Assembly: GCA_031291715.1 (NCBI GenBank)
Contig: JARLIN010000056.1
Coordinates: 1 to 36,401 of the forward strand
Direction of reading: 5' to 3'
DNA length: 36,401 bases
Source: Rhodopila sp.
GTDB lineage: Bacteria; Pseudomonadota; Alphaproteobacteria; Acetobacterales; Acetobacteraceae
In this document: piece after piece, positions 16,353 through 24,380 of the stretch
How the letters are laid out: each line of letters opens with the position of its first letter
Position numbering within the stretch: the stretch's first letter is position 1
The notes under the pieces: model-generated
What the model saw: only the letters and a program-made list of their open reading frames with translations
Databases searched by the model: none
What the model was told of the DNA's origin: nothing
Program-made: the position numbers and the translations under genes

Positions 16353-17819
16353 GTGTACCGCCAGATCATCGGTTACATCCCCGCTAACGTGATCCCCGCG
16401 ATCGTCTCGGTCGTGATGATCTATGCCTATACGCGGCTGCTGTCGCCCGCCGCATTCGGCAGCTACAGCTACGTGTTTTCGGCTGTCCTCGTCCTGCAGA
16501 CATCGTTGTTCTATGCCCTGCCGATCGCGGTGATGCGTTTCTATCCCGGTGCCGCGTTGGCGGGACGGCGAGACGGATTGCTGAAGGAGGCGTATGTCGT
16601 CTTCTATGTCATGTGCGCGGCCGTGGTGGCGGCCGGTGTCTGCGTCTGGCTAATGGTGGACCTGCCAGACCAGTACCGCATCCCGGCCTGGCTCGCGCTG
16701 CCGATGCTGCTGTTCAGATCGCTGGTGCAACTGAACCAGTCGGTTAACCGCTCCGCCAACCTCATGCGGCGGTTCAACACGATCGAATGCGTGCACGCCA
16801 TATTGGGCTTCGGCCTGGGGCTTGCGGCTCTGTATATGCTGGGGCAGGGCCCGGAGGCGATCATCCTGGGGCTATTGATCGCCGGGGTCATTTGCTCGTC
16901 TTTCGACATCCGCCTGCTGCTCTCGCCCTTCCGTCGGACCGCCGGTGCGCTGGACCGGGTCGAGCTGGTGCGACTGGTCGAATACGCCTGGCCCATGGTC
17001 GCGGTGGCCGCGACCGCGGTGATCCTTCAAAACAGCGACCGGTTCCTGCTGGGATCACTGGCCGGCGCCGAGGTGCTGGGGATTTTCGCGGTCGCCTATA
17101 ACCTGGTGGAGCGGCCGACCACGCTGATCTGCTCCTCGATCTCCACCGCGACGTTTCCTCTGGTCGTGCAGGTGCTCGAACAACAGGGCAAAGAGGCCGC
17201 CCGCATCCAGGCGGGACGCAACGGGATCGCGCTGCTGGCCGTCAGTCTGCCTGCCTGCGTGGGTCTGGCCTTGACGGCGGATTACGTCTCCGCCTCGCTG
17301 GTTGGTCCGGCGTTCCGGACCGGAGTCGCCGCGGTGCTTCCGATCATGAGCTTCACCGCCCTCGCACGGGGCATACGTTCGCATTTCATCGACCATGCGT
17401 TTCATCTGTCGGGCCGACCGCTGCTGATGCTGTGGACCTATGGGCCCGCGACGGTGCTGAACATCGCGCTGAATCTGTATATCGTGCCACGCTACGGCAT
17501 GTTCGGTGCGGCCTGGACGGCGCTTTTCTGCCAGTCGGCAACAGTGGTGGGTGGGTGGTTCCTGGGGACGTCCTTGTTCCCTGTGTGGCTGCCGGTTGGG
17601 CAAGTGGTTCGCTGCATCCTCGCGGTGGTGCCGATGACCGTTGCGCTGGCCCTGATCCGGTTCCCGCTGGACTGGTTCGGCCTGTTCGCCGCGATCCTGC
17701 TAGGCGGCGTGCTCTATGTCATCAGCGCGGTGGCGCTGGATGTGGGGGAGGTGCGGTCGCTCAGCCGGCACGCTCTGCGCCAGTGGCTCCGGCGGCGGGT
17801 GCCGGCTCTGACGGATTAA
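16353..17819 (+). CDS. Polysaccharide/oligosaccharide flippase (Wzx-like, MATE-type fold)
   Basis: A 488-residue integral membrane protein, hydrophobic along nearly its whole length with about 12-14 predicted helices. It opens VYRQIIGYIPANVIPAIVSV, followed by YTRLLSPAAFGSYSYVFSAV, the usual start of Wzx/RfbX-type exporters that flip lipid-linked sugar units across the inner membrane. The GTG start follows ACGAGG at fair spacing. Together with the nearby sulfotransferase and the glycosyltransferase at 30956 it hints at cell-surface polysaccharide work, though no full cluster is present. Its TAA overlaps the TAA of the convergent PDZ gene. Confidence 0.9.
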   Translation: MYRQIIGYIPANVIPAIVSVVMIYAYTRLLSPAAFGSYSYVFSAVLVLQTSLFYALPIAVMRFYPGAALAGRRDGLLKEAYVVFYVMCAAVVAAGVCVWLMVDLPDQYRIPAWLALPMLLFRSLVQLNQSVNRSANLMRRFNTIECVHAILGFGLGLAALYMLGQGPEAIILGLLIAGVICSSFDIRLLLSPFRRTAGALDRVELVRLVEYAWPMVAVAATAVILQNSDRFLLGSLAGAEVLGIFAVAYNLVERPTTLICSSISTATFPLVVQVLEQQGKEAARIQAGRNGIALLAVSLPACVGLALTADYVSASLVGPAFRTGVAAVLPIMSFTALARGIRSHFIDHAFHLSGRPLLMLWTYGPATVLNIALNLYIVPRYGMFGAAWTALFCQSATVVGGWFLGTSLFPVWLPVGQVVRCILAVVPMTVALALIRFPLDWFGLFAAILLGGVLYVISAVALDVGEVRSLSRHALRQWLRRRVPALTD

Positions 17820-18724
17820 GCCGGCTGGACGGCGATCGTGAGGTGCGTGGTCACCACGTTGCCGTCGCGCAGCAACTTGACTTCCACTGTGTTGCCGACC
17901 CGCTCCGCCTCCAGGAAGGCACGCAAGGTCTGCGGCCCCGAGGCGCTTGTCCCGTTCAGCGCCAGCAGTACGTCGCCAACCCGCATGCCGGCGTTTTCGG
18001 CGGGGCCACCTTTTGTGATGTTGACCACCATCCGTCCGGAGGTCTGACCCGCCCGGGCCACAAGTTGGTCCGGCACTGTGATCGGTTGCAACGCGACGCC
18101 AAGCCAGCCACGGCGATTGGGTGTGCTTGACGGCGGCGCGGGCGGCAAAAGCGGCGCGGTCGCCACGCGTGGGTTCGGCATCAGCATCCGCTCGATGGCC
18201 GCACTGGGGATGGCCATCGCCTCCCCATTCGGGCCGAGTGCCGACAGACCGACCAGGCGCCCGTTGGCATCCAGCACCGGACACCCTTCATCGGCACCGC
18301 CGCCCGGCAGATCGAGCACAGCCGCCGGTCCGTCGGCAGTGCCGATGAACCGGTGGATCACCGTCAGGCGGACGGTCGGGGACGCATCGACATCGGCTCC
18401 GAGCACAAGCACCAGACTGCCCACCGACGAGACGGTGACCTCCGGATTGAGGCCAGGCGAGGGGGTGTCGAGGCGGAGAGACGCGAGGTTGGCACGAGGA
18501 TCGCGCGGCCCTGGACGGGCGCGGGTCAGCATCCGGTTCGCCAGCACAATGGTATAGCTATCCAGCGCCGGGAGCGCCTGGTCGGTGGTTATGATCGTGT
18601 CGCCCCCGCAGAGCAGGCCGGTGATGTGGCGATTCGGCCCGACGCGGATCGCGGTCAGCAGCGGCGCGGCGGACGCCACGAGCTGCGCAAGCGTTTCGGA
18701 AAACGCGGCGAGCGGATGAGTCAT
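17816..18724 (-). CDS. PDZ-domain protein with a degenerate trypsin-like (HtrA) domain
   Basis: About 302 residues. Residues 20-180 follow the HtrA/S1C protease pattern, but all three catalytic positions are replaced. The His position in TNxHV is Gln49 (ITTDQAL), the Asp position is Asn79 (DPRANLASLRLD) and the Ser position in GNSGGP is Glu146 (ADEGCP). Residues 205-300 form a PDZ domain (GWLGVALQPIT, then GGPAENAGMRVGDVLLALNG). A proline-rich linker joins the two. A binding or scaffold role is more likely than proteolysis. The start at 18724 was chosen because upstream codons look non-coding; the ribosome site is weak. No signal peptide is obvious from this start, so location is unclear. Confidence 0.85.
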   Translation of the reverse strand: MTHPLAAFSETLAQLVASAAPLLTAIRVGPNRHITGLLCGGDTIITTDQALPALDSYTIVLANRMLTRARPGPRDPRANLASLRLDTPSPGLNPEVTVSSVGSLVLVLGADVDASPTVRLTVIHRFIGTADGPAAVLDLPGGGADEGCPVLDANGRLVGLSALGPNGEAMAIPSAAIERMLMPNPRVATAPLLPPAPPSSTPNRRGWLGVALQPITVPDQLVARAGQTSGRMVVNITKGGPAENAGMRVGDVLLALNGTSASGPQTLRAFLEAERVGNTVEVKLLRDGNVVTTHLTIAVQPA

Positions 18725-18962
18725 CAGGGCCTGGACTCGGGAAAGGGCAGGCGTCGGGAAGAAAATTTGCACATTATCAATATTATTGCTTGGCTCGCCG
18801 CCGCTGATGTCACCTGTTGATGACAGAACCGTGATATCGGCCGACTCGCCGCAAGTCCACCGTCTACGCGCGTTATGCGCGCTTTTTGTTACGCGGCCGC
18901 CCTTCCATCCAGCGCGTTCCCGTGGCCTCCTGTCCCGGCTGTTGGAACGGGAGCGGATCATC

Positions 18963-19754
18963 ATGCACACCGAATGGCGCAAGCTGCGGGCGGATGAGTT
19001 GCGGGAACAGGCGCGCCGGGACGCGATCGTCATCCTGGCCGTGGCGTCGCTGGAACAGCACGGCCCGCATCTGCCGGTCGAGGTCGATTCGATGCTCGGG
19101 GAAACCGTCGCCGCACGAACGGCGGAGAAGGTGCTGGCGAAAGGGCGGCCGGTGGTGGTGCTGCCGGTGCTTTGGACCGGATTGTCCGAACATCACATGA
19201 GCTTCGGCGGCACTATCACGCTGGACAATGCGGCTTTCGCGGCACTTATCGAGGGCGTGGTGCGATCAGTCCTACGGCACGGGTTCCGGCGGATCGTCCT
19301 GCTGAACGCGCATGGCGGGAACGAGAACGCACTGCGGACGATCACTGACGACCTGACGCCGAAGCTGGGCGTGCCGATCGTACAGCTCACCTACTGGTTT
19401 GCGGCGGCAGTGGCGATCGCCAAGATCCTGGAGACTCAGGGCGGCTTGCAGCACGCGTGCGAGGCCGAGACCGCGATGATGATGGCGGTGCGGCCCGACC
19501 TCGTCGCTGTTGACCGGATCCCACTGGCGAAAGCCAACACCACACCGGACCTGTCCGACGTGGTCGGCGGCGGGGTTTACATATGGCGCAGCATCGGCAG
19601 CCGGTCGGGATCAGGCGTGATCGGCAATCCGGAAGCGGCGACGGCGGAGAAGGGGGAGCGTCTGTTCGACGCGATCTCCTCCGCGCTGGCGGACAAGCTG
19701 TGCAATCCGGAACTGTGGGAATTGCCGTGGACCTCGGAGACGGTGCAAGGTTAG
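18963..19754 (+). CDS. Creatininase family protein
   Basis: A 263-residue protein of the creatininase/FAPy-deformylase/mycofactocin MftE superfamily of metal-dependent amidohydrolases. The metal-binding motif SLEQHGPHLPVEVDS has Glu31 and His33; LNAHGGNEN near residue 115 and CEAETAMMMA near 165 complete the site. The start at 18963 follows GGGAG at 9 bases; an ORF extension to 18786 lacks the family pattern. It is divergent from the PDZ gene across 238 bases that include an AT-rich patch (18770-18790) suited to a promoter. Substrate unknown: these enzymes open cyclic amides or cleave formamides and peptides. Confidence 0.9.
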   Translation: MHTEWRKLRADELREQARRDAIVILAVASLEQHGPHLPVEVDSMLGETVAARTAEKVLAKGRPVVVLPVLWTGLSEHHMSFGGTITLDNAAFAALIEGVVRSVLRHGFRRIVLLNAHGGNENALRTITDDLTPKLGVPIVQLTYWFAAAVAIAKILETQGGLQHACEAETAMMMAVRPDLVAVDRIPLAKANTTPDLSDVVGGGVYIWRSIGSRSGSGVIGNPEAATAEKGERLFDAISSALADKLCNPELWELPWTSETVQG

Positions 19755-19784
19755 CGGGTTTCGGCTCGAACCGCGCCCCTGTGT

Positions 19785-19824
19785 CATGGCCGTGCCTGGC
19801 GCGGCCGCCCACGACTTGCGGTGC
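19785..19824. repeat. Left copy of a 40-bp inverted repeat
   Basis: This stretch, starting CATGGCCGTGCCTGGC, matches the reverse complement of 22626-22665 at 38 of 40 positions (differences at repeat positions 23 and 30). The two copies flank the molybdenum hydroxylase genes. It also shares the TCATGGCCG core of the smaller intergenic palindromes. Confidence 0.85.
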
Positions 19825-19927
19825 CAAACGCGCCAAAGCCGTGGCTCACCGGACCAGGCCCGATGATGACAGAATTGGGCAAACAGGCGGCGATGCCATG
19901 ATGATGCAGCCTGACGAGGGGGGAACG

Positions 19928-20395
19928 ATGAATATAAACCTGACCGTCAACGGACACGACGCCAGCCTGGACGTGGAACCGACCACGCCGCTGCTAGATG
20001 TGCTGCGCAACCACCTCGACCTGAAAGGTTCTCGCTACGGCTGCGGCCTGGAGCAATGCGGCACCTGCATGGTGCTGATCGACGGCGAACCGGCATATTC
20101 CTGCGCCCGCGAAATTGACTCCGTCTCCGGCCGCTCGATCACAACGATCGAAGGCCTCGGCACCCAGGACGATCCCCATCCGTTGCAGCGCGCTTTCCTG
20201 GAGGAGCAGGCCGGCCAGTGCGGCTACTGCCTGTCCGGCATCCTGATCAGCGCCAAGGCGCTGCTCGACCATAATCCCAAACCGACCCGCGCCGACATCG
20301 TGGCAGCACTGGACAAACATCTCTGCCGCTGCGGCACGCATACGCGGATCATCGCCGCCGTTCAGAAAGCCGCCAGCATGGGAGCACCGGCATGA
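19928..20395 (+). CDS. (2Fe-2S)-binding subunit of a molybdenum hydroxylase
   Basis: A 155-residue electron-transfer subunit like IorA, NicA or CoxS. The N-terminal plant-type ferredoxin cluster is bound by Cys39, 44, 47 and 59 (CGLEQCGTC). The C-terminal helical domain binds the second cluster by Cys98, 101, 133 and 135 (CGYC and CRC). The start at 19928 follows GAGGGGGG; a possible extension (MMMQPDEGGT) is less well placed. Its stop overlaps the start of the large subunit as ATGA, so the two subunits are made together. It passes electrons from the Mo centre to an external acceptor. Confidence 0.95.
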   Translation: MNINLTVNGHDASLDVEPTTPLLDVLRNHLDLKGSRYGCGLEQCGTCMVLIDGEPAYSCAREIDSVSGRSITTIEGLGTQDDPHPLQRAFLEEQAGQCGYCLSGILISAKALLDHNPKPTRADIVAALDKHLCRCGTHTRIIAAVQKAASMGAPA

Positions 20396-22500
20396 GCGAC
20401 ACCCTGCCGCTGAGCATCCTGAACAATCGGCGGATGGAAAAGTGGCTCCGTTTCCAGCCGGACCGTACTGTCAAACTGGCCGTCGGCAAGGTGGAGATCG
20501 GCCAGGGCGTGCTGACCGCCCTGTCGCAGATCGCGGCCGAGGAGCTCGACGTGGCGATCGACCGCATCGCCATCCTGTCCGGCGATACCGCAGATGCGCC
20601 GGATGAAGGCTCGACCAGTTCCAGCCAGTCGATCGAGGTTTCCGGCCGTTCCGTGCGCTTGGTCAGCGCGGAACTGCGTGCGCGGGTGCTGAGCCGGCTG
20701 GCGCAGCGGCTGAACTGTGCGCCAGAGGAATTGTCGGTGGAGGATGGCGCCTTCCTTCAGGATGGTAACCCAACCGGTCACGACTATTGGAGTTTCTCCG
20801 CCCCGGAGGATTTCGCCGCCGAGATCGAGGGATCCGCGATGCCGAAGGCACCCGCGACCTACAAGGTAGTGGGCCAGCCGGTGCCACGGCGCGATCTGAT
20901 CGCCAAGGTGACAGGCGCGGCGTTCATCCACGACATCGTCCGGCCAGACATGCTGCATGCGCGGGTGCTGCGTCAGCCCTCGCGCGGTGCTCGACTGGAA
21001 GCGCTGAATGAGGCGGCGATCCGGAAGGCGGCCGGCAGCGCCATCCGGATCGCACGCGTTGGGAATTTCGTGGCGTTCGTGGGAACGGACGAAACCGCCG
21101 TCCAGCGGGCGGCGGCGGCCGCGCCGGCCCATGCAAAATGGACCGGCGTGCGACAGCTTCGCCCGGCCCAGCAGGAGGCGGCGTGGTTTCGCGATCAACC
21201 GGCAGACGACCGCCACATCGGCGATCCGGGTCCGCCGGCGGAAACCGGGATCATCGTCAGCGAGACATATTCCCGGCCGTTTGTCGCGCACGCGGCCCTG
21301 GCGCCGTCCTGTGGGCTGGCGGAATACCGCGATGGGCATCTCTCGGTCTGGTCGCACACCCAGGGCGTCTATCCGCTGCGCAACAGTATTGCAGACATTC
21401 TGGGGCTTCGGCGCGACCAGGTGACGGTGCGGCACGCCCATGGGGCCGGCTGCTACGGCCACAACGGCGCCGACGATGCCGCTCTGGATGCCGCGATCAT
21501 CGCCATGCAGATCCCGGATCACTGCATCCGCGTGCAGTGGCGGCGCGAGGAGGAGTTTGGCTTCGAGCCCGTCAGCACGGCGCACATGACGCGGCTCCGC
21601 GCTTCGCTGGATGAAAATGGCCGTCCGGTCGATTGGACGGCCGAGGTCTGGGCTGGCTCGCACGTCCAGCGACCGGTGTTCGGCGGCACCATGCTGGCGC
21701 ATGAGGCGCTGCCGACCCCGCCGCCTCCGCCCAAGGCTAACGATCCCTCCGAGGCAAATGGCGGCGGCGGCACGCGCAATGCGTTCCCCCTGTACGACTT
21801 CCCAGCCAGGCGGGTGATCCATCATCTGGCGCTGGAAACGCCGGTGCGGACGTCGTCATTGCGCGGATTGGGGGCGCTGCCGAACGTCTATGCGCTGGAA
21901 TGCTTCATGGACGAGTTGGCCGAACGGGCCGGCGTCGATCCTGTCGCCTACCGCTTGTCGCTGCTGTCGGACCCAAGGGCGAGACGGCTGATCGAGAACG
22001 TCGCGGATCGCTGCGGTTGGGCGTCTCGGGGGCCAGTCGGCACCGGCCGGGGTCTGGGTTTGGCCTGGAGCCGCTACAAGAACAAAGCGGCATACGCGTG
22101 CGTGGCGGTCGAGTTGGACGTGGATTTGGACATTTCCCTCCGCCGGGTCTGGTGCGCCGCCGACGCCGGGCTGGTGATCAACCCGGATGGCGCACGCAAC
22201 CAGTTGGAAGGCGGGATCGTTCAGGCCGCCAGCATGACCTTGAAGGAACAGGTGACGATGGATGGCGACGGAATCACCTCGCTGGACTGGGATCGATATC
22301 CAATCATGCGATTCTCCGAGGTGCCGGAGATTGATACGGTACTGATTGATAATCCGAATCAGCCGACATTGGGTATGGGCGAATGCACATTCGGCCCCAC
22401 TGCCGCGGCAATCGGCAATGCGGTGGCGCACGCGCTGGGGGTGCGGATCAGAGACATGCCCCTGACGCGGGAGAGGATCGCGGCGGCGCTGGTGCGGTAG
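20392..22500 (+). CDS. Molybdopterin-binding large subunit, xanthine dehydrogenase family (IorB/NicB-like)
   Basis: A 702-residue catalytic subunit that would hydroxylate an aromatic N-heterocycle or aldehyde using water. Features include VGKVEIGQGVLTALSQIAAEEL near residue 25 (duplicated Mo-binding module), APATYKVVGQPVPRRDLIAKVTG near 150 (hammerhead domain start), and LGMGECTFGPTAAAIGNAV, whose Glu664 matches the catalytic base. A Pro-run and Gly-run linker (PPPPP to GGGG, residues about 443-461) interrupts the middle. No FAD subunit follows, so it belongs to the two-subunit type that reduces a cytochrome or other acceptor. The enzyme needs molybdopterin; moaD lies at 35353. Confidence 0.93.
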   Translation: MSDTLPLSILNNRRMEKWLRFQPDRTVKLAVGKVEIGQGVLTALSQIAAEELDVAIDRIAILSGDTADAPDEGSTSSSQSIEVSGRSVRLVSAELRARVLSRLAQRLNCAPEELSVEDGAFLQDGNPTGHDYWSFSAPEDFAAEIEGSAMPKAPATYKVVGQPVPRRDLIAKVTGAAFIHDIVRPDMLHARVLRQPSRGARLEALNEAAIRKAAGSAIRIARVGNFVAFVGTDETAVQRAAAAAPAHAKWTGVRQLRPAQQEAAWFRDQPADDRHIGDPGPPAETGIIVSETYSRPFVAHAALAPSCGLAEYRDGHLSVWSHTQGVYPLRNSIADILGLRRDQVTVRHAHGAGCYGHNGADDAALDAAIIAMQIPDHCIRVQWRREEEFGFEPVSTAHMTRLRASLDENGRPVDWTAEVWAGSHVQRPVFGGTMLAHEALPTPPPPPKANDPSEANGGGGTRNAFPLYDFPARRVIHHLALETPVRTSSLRGLGALPNVYALECFMDELAERAGVDPVAYRLSLLSDPRARRLIENVADRCGWASRGPVGTGRGLGLAWSRYKNKAAYACVAVELDVDLDISLRRVWCAADAGLVINPDGARNQLEGGIVQAASMTLKEQVTMDGDGITSLDWDRYPIMRFSEVPEIDTVLIDNPNQPTLGMGECTFGPTAAAIGNAVAHALGVRIRDMPLTRERIAAALVR

Positions 22501-22582
22501 CGAGCGGCGTTCACTCTCGCCGTCATGTCCCGCCAGGCGCTACCCAACGGACCTTGGGGACCGGGCTACGCGCCGCTGTGTG

Positions 22583-22605
22583 ATGACCGGGCATAGCCCG
22601 GTCAT
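22583..22605. repeat. Perfect palindrome downstream of the molybdenum hydroxylase genes
   Basis: ATGACCGGGC and GCCCGGTCAT form perfect 10-base arms around ATA. It lies 80 bases after the large-subunit stop in a 226-base gap, and could stop transcription from either side. The core resembles the palindrome at 5961-5994. Confidence 0.6.
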
Positions 22606-22625
22606 GCACGAGTTTGTCGTATCAA

Positions 22626-22665
22626 GCACCGCAAGACGTGGGTGGCCGCGCCAGGCACGGCCATG
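22626..22665. repeat. Right copy of the 40-bp inverted repeat
   Basis: Inverted partner of 19785-19824 (38/40 identical). Together with the palindrome just before it, it occupies most of the gap between the molybdenum hydroxylase and crotonase genes. No gene is seen in this gap. Confidence 0.85.
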
Positions 22666-22726
22666 AAACGGTTGGCATGGACGGTGGGCAGGCCCCGACG
22701 AAGCGCCGGGGGACGCCAATGTCCAG

Positions 22727-23509
22727 TCAGCCCCCCTTGCGCGCCTTCAACTTCTGAATTGCCTCGTTCACCATCCGCGTCGGTTCATCCGTCTGATATG
22801 CGCGATACATGCAACGAATGCCGGCCTCGACCGCATCGTTGACCGGCATGGCCTCCCATTCGCGGATCAGTTCCTTTTGCAATCGGATCGCCTTCGGGCC
22901 GGATTCGACGATCGAACTCACCCATTCATTCAGCGCCGGGTCCAGATCCTCGGCCGGCACAACTTTCTCGACCAGGCCCCAGTCCAGCGCCGTGCGGGCA
23001 TCGATACAGTCACCCGTGTAGAGCAACAGCTTTGTCCGCCCCCAGCCGATCAGCTGCGGCAGCAGCGCGGCCTCGACCACCGACGGCAGCCCGACCTTCA
23101 CTTCCGGCATGCCGAACATCGCGTTGTCGCTGGCGATATGCATGTCGCAGGCGGCCATCACCTCCAGCCCCGCACCGAGGCAGAAGCCGTTGACGCGCGC
23201 TATCACCGGCACGGGCAGGTCGCGCAGCACCTTGCACATGCGATGGATCAGGGTCAGAAAATCGCGTGCTCGCGGCGGATTCAGTTCGCCCAGTTCGTGC
23301 AGGTTGGCGCCCCCCATGAAGGCACGATCGCCCACACCCGTAACGATCAACACGCGCAGGTCCGGATCATCCGCTAGACCTTCCACCGCCTCGATAAACG
23401 CCGTGATCTGCGCGCGGCCCAGGCAGTTCAGCCGCGCCGGATTGTTGATCGAGACGGTGGCGACGGCGCCTGGACGGTCGCGGTGCACGCGGACGGGGTG
23501 GTCACTCAT
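22727..23509 (-). CDS. Enoyl-CoA hydratase/isomerase family protein, canonical hydratase residues
   Basis: A 260-residue crotonase. Unlike the copy at 1311, both hydratase glutamates are present and 20 residues apart: Glu116 in GAGLEVMAACD and Glu136 in FGMPEVKVG. The first oxyanion segment reads AFMGGANLHEL (residues 63-73). It should hydrate a 2-enoyl-CoA in beta-oxidation or a related path. Its ATG overlaps the stop of the upstream SDR as ATGA, so it is the second gene of a two-gene operon in which the SDR could act on the 3-hydroxyacyl product. Confidence 0.93.
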   Translation of the reverse strand: MSDHPVRVHRDRPGAVATVSINNPARLNCLGRAQITAFIEAVEGLADDPDLRVLIVTGVGDRAFMGGANLHELGELNPPRARDFLTLIHRMCKVLRDLPVPVIARVNGFCLGAGLEVMAACDMHIASDNAMFGMPEVKVGLPSVVEAALLPQLIGWGRTKLLLYTGDCIDARTALDWGLVEKVVPAEDLDPALNEWVSSIVESGPKAIRLQKELIREWEAMPVNDAVEAGIRCMYRAYQTDEPTRMVNEAIQKLKARKGG

Positions 23510-24303
23510 GGTTCGTTCCTCTGATTCCAGCCGATTGGCCCTCGGAACGGCCTCATATCGGGATAGCCGCTGACTGCCCAGGCACCATCGACCAATAAGC
23601 TGGCGCCGTTGACGTAACTCGCGTCGTCGCTGGCCAGATACAGCGCGGGAGCGGCGATCTCCTCGGGTTGCGCCGGGCGCCCCATCGGAATGCGTTCCTC
23701 AAAGGCCGCCAGCGCGTCGGCGTTGTCGAAGTGGCGGCGTGTCAGAGGGGTCTGCACCAGGCCCGGCAGGATCGCGTTCACGCGGATACCGAACTCAGCG
23801 AACTCGAGCGCACCGTTGCGGGATAGCATTTCGACGCCTGCCTTGGCCGCGACGTATGCGGACCCGGCATGCATCGGTACGTGCGCATTCAGGGAGGCGA
23901 TATTGACGATGCTCCCCGTCCCCTGGCGCATCATCTGCCGCGCCTGGTGCTTCATGCCGAGGAACACGCCTTTCAGGCAGAGATCGACTGTGAAGTCCCA
24001 ATCCGCCTCAGCCAGATCGACGATGTAGCCGGCCCGGGCGCCGCCGGCGACGTTGAATGCGGCATGGACGGCACCAAAGCGGTCAACGGCGGTCGCCACC
24101 AATTCCTCGGCCGAGGCTTCCTTCGTGACGTCGCCGGCAATGCCGATGAACCCGGCGCCCAGGTCGTCGGCGACACGCAGGTCAGAGCCGACAACGTTCG
24201 CGCCCTCGGCCAGCAGCCGTTTGGTGATAGCCAGCCCGATGCCCGAAGCGGCACCGGTTACCACCGCGACTTTCCCGGCGAACCGGTCCTTTAACGCGAT
24301 CAT
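23506..24303 (-). CDS. SDR family NAD(P)-dependent oxidoreductase
   Basis: A 265-residue short-chain dehydrogenase with TGAASGIG near residues 16-23, NIASLNAHVP for the Ser region and YVAAK for the Tyr/Lys pair. The C-terminal part reads YVNGASLLVDGAWAVSGY. Two nearby ATGs compete. The one at 24303 sits 6 bases after AGGAGG and is chosen; the one at 24309 directly abuts that site and is too close. First gene of the SDR/crotonase operon. It is divergent from the large helicase gene, with only about 77 bases between starts. Confidence 0.92.
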   Translation of the reverse strand: MIALKDRFAGKVAVVTGAASGIGLAITKRLLAEGANVVGSDLRVADDLGAGFIGIAGDVTKEASAEELVATAVDRFGAVHAAFNVAGGARAGYIVDLAEADWDFTVDLCLKGVFLGMKHQARQMMRQGTGSIVNIASLNAHVPMHAGSAYVAAKAGVEMLSRNGALEFAEFGIRVNAILPGLVQTPLTRRHFDNADALAAFEERIPMGRPAQPEEIAAPALYLASDDASYVNGASLLVDGAWAVSGYPDMRPFRGPIGWNQRNEP

Positions 24304-24380
24304 CTGCATCCTCCTACGCGGCGTTAAGGGTTTGGCAACTTGTTCATGGTTCCGTGCCCGCGTTTCGATGGGAAACGTGC

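Noticed and set aside
20362-21825. 487-codon minus-strand ORF
   Set aside because: Antisense to the molybdopterin subunit, which has clear family motifs; the antisense product is Arg/His-rich.
19785-22665. Insertion sequence carrying the molybdenum hydroxylase genes
   Set aside because: The inverted repeats would suit an IS or unit transposon, but there is no transposase and no target duplication I can see at the outer edges. Kept only as a repeat finding.
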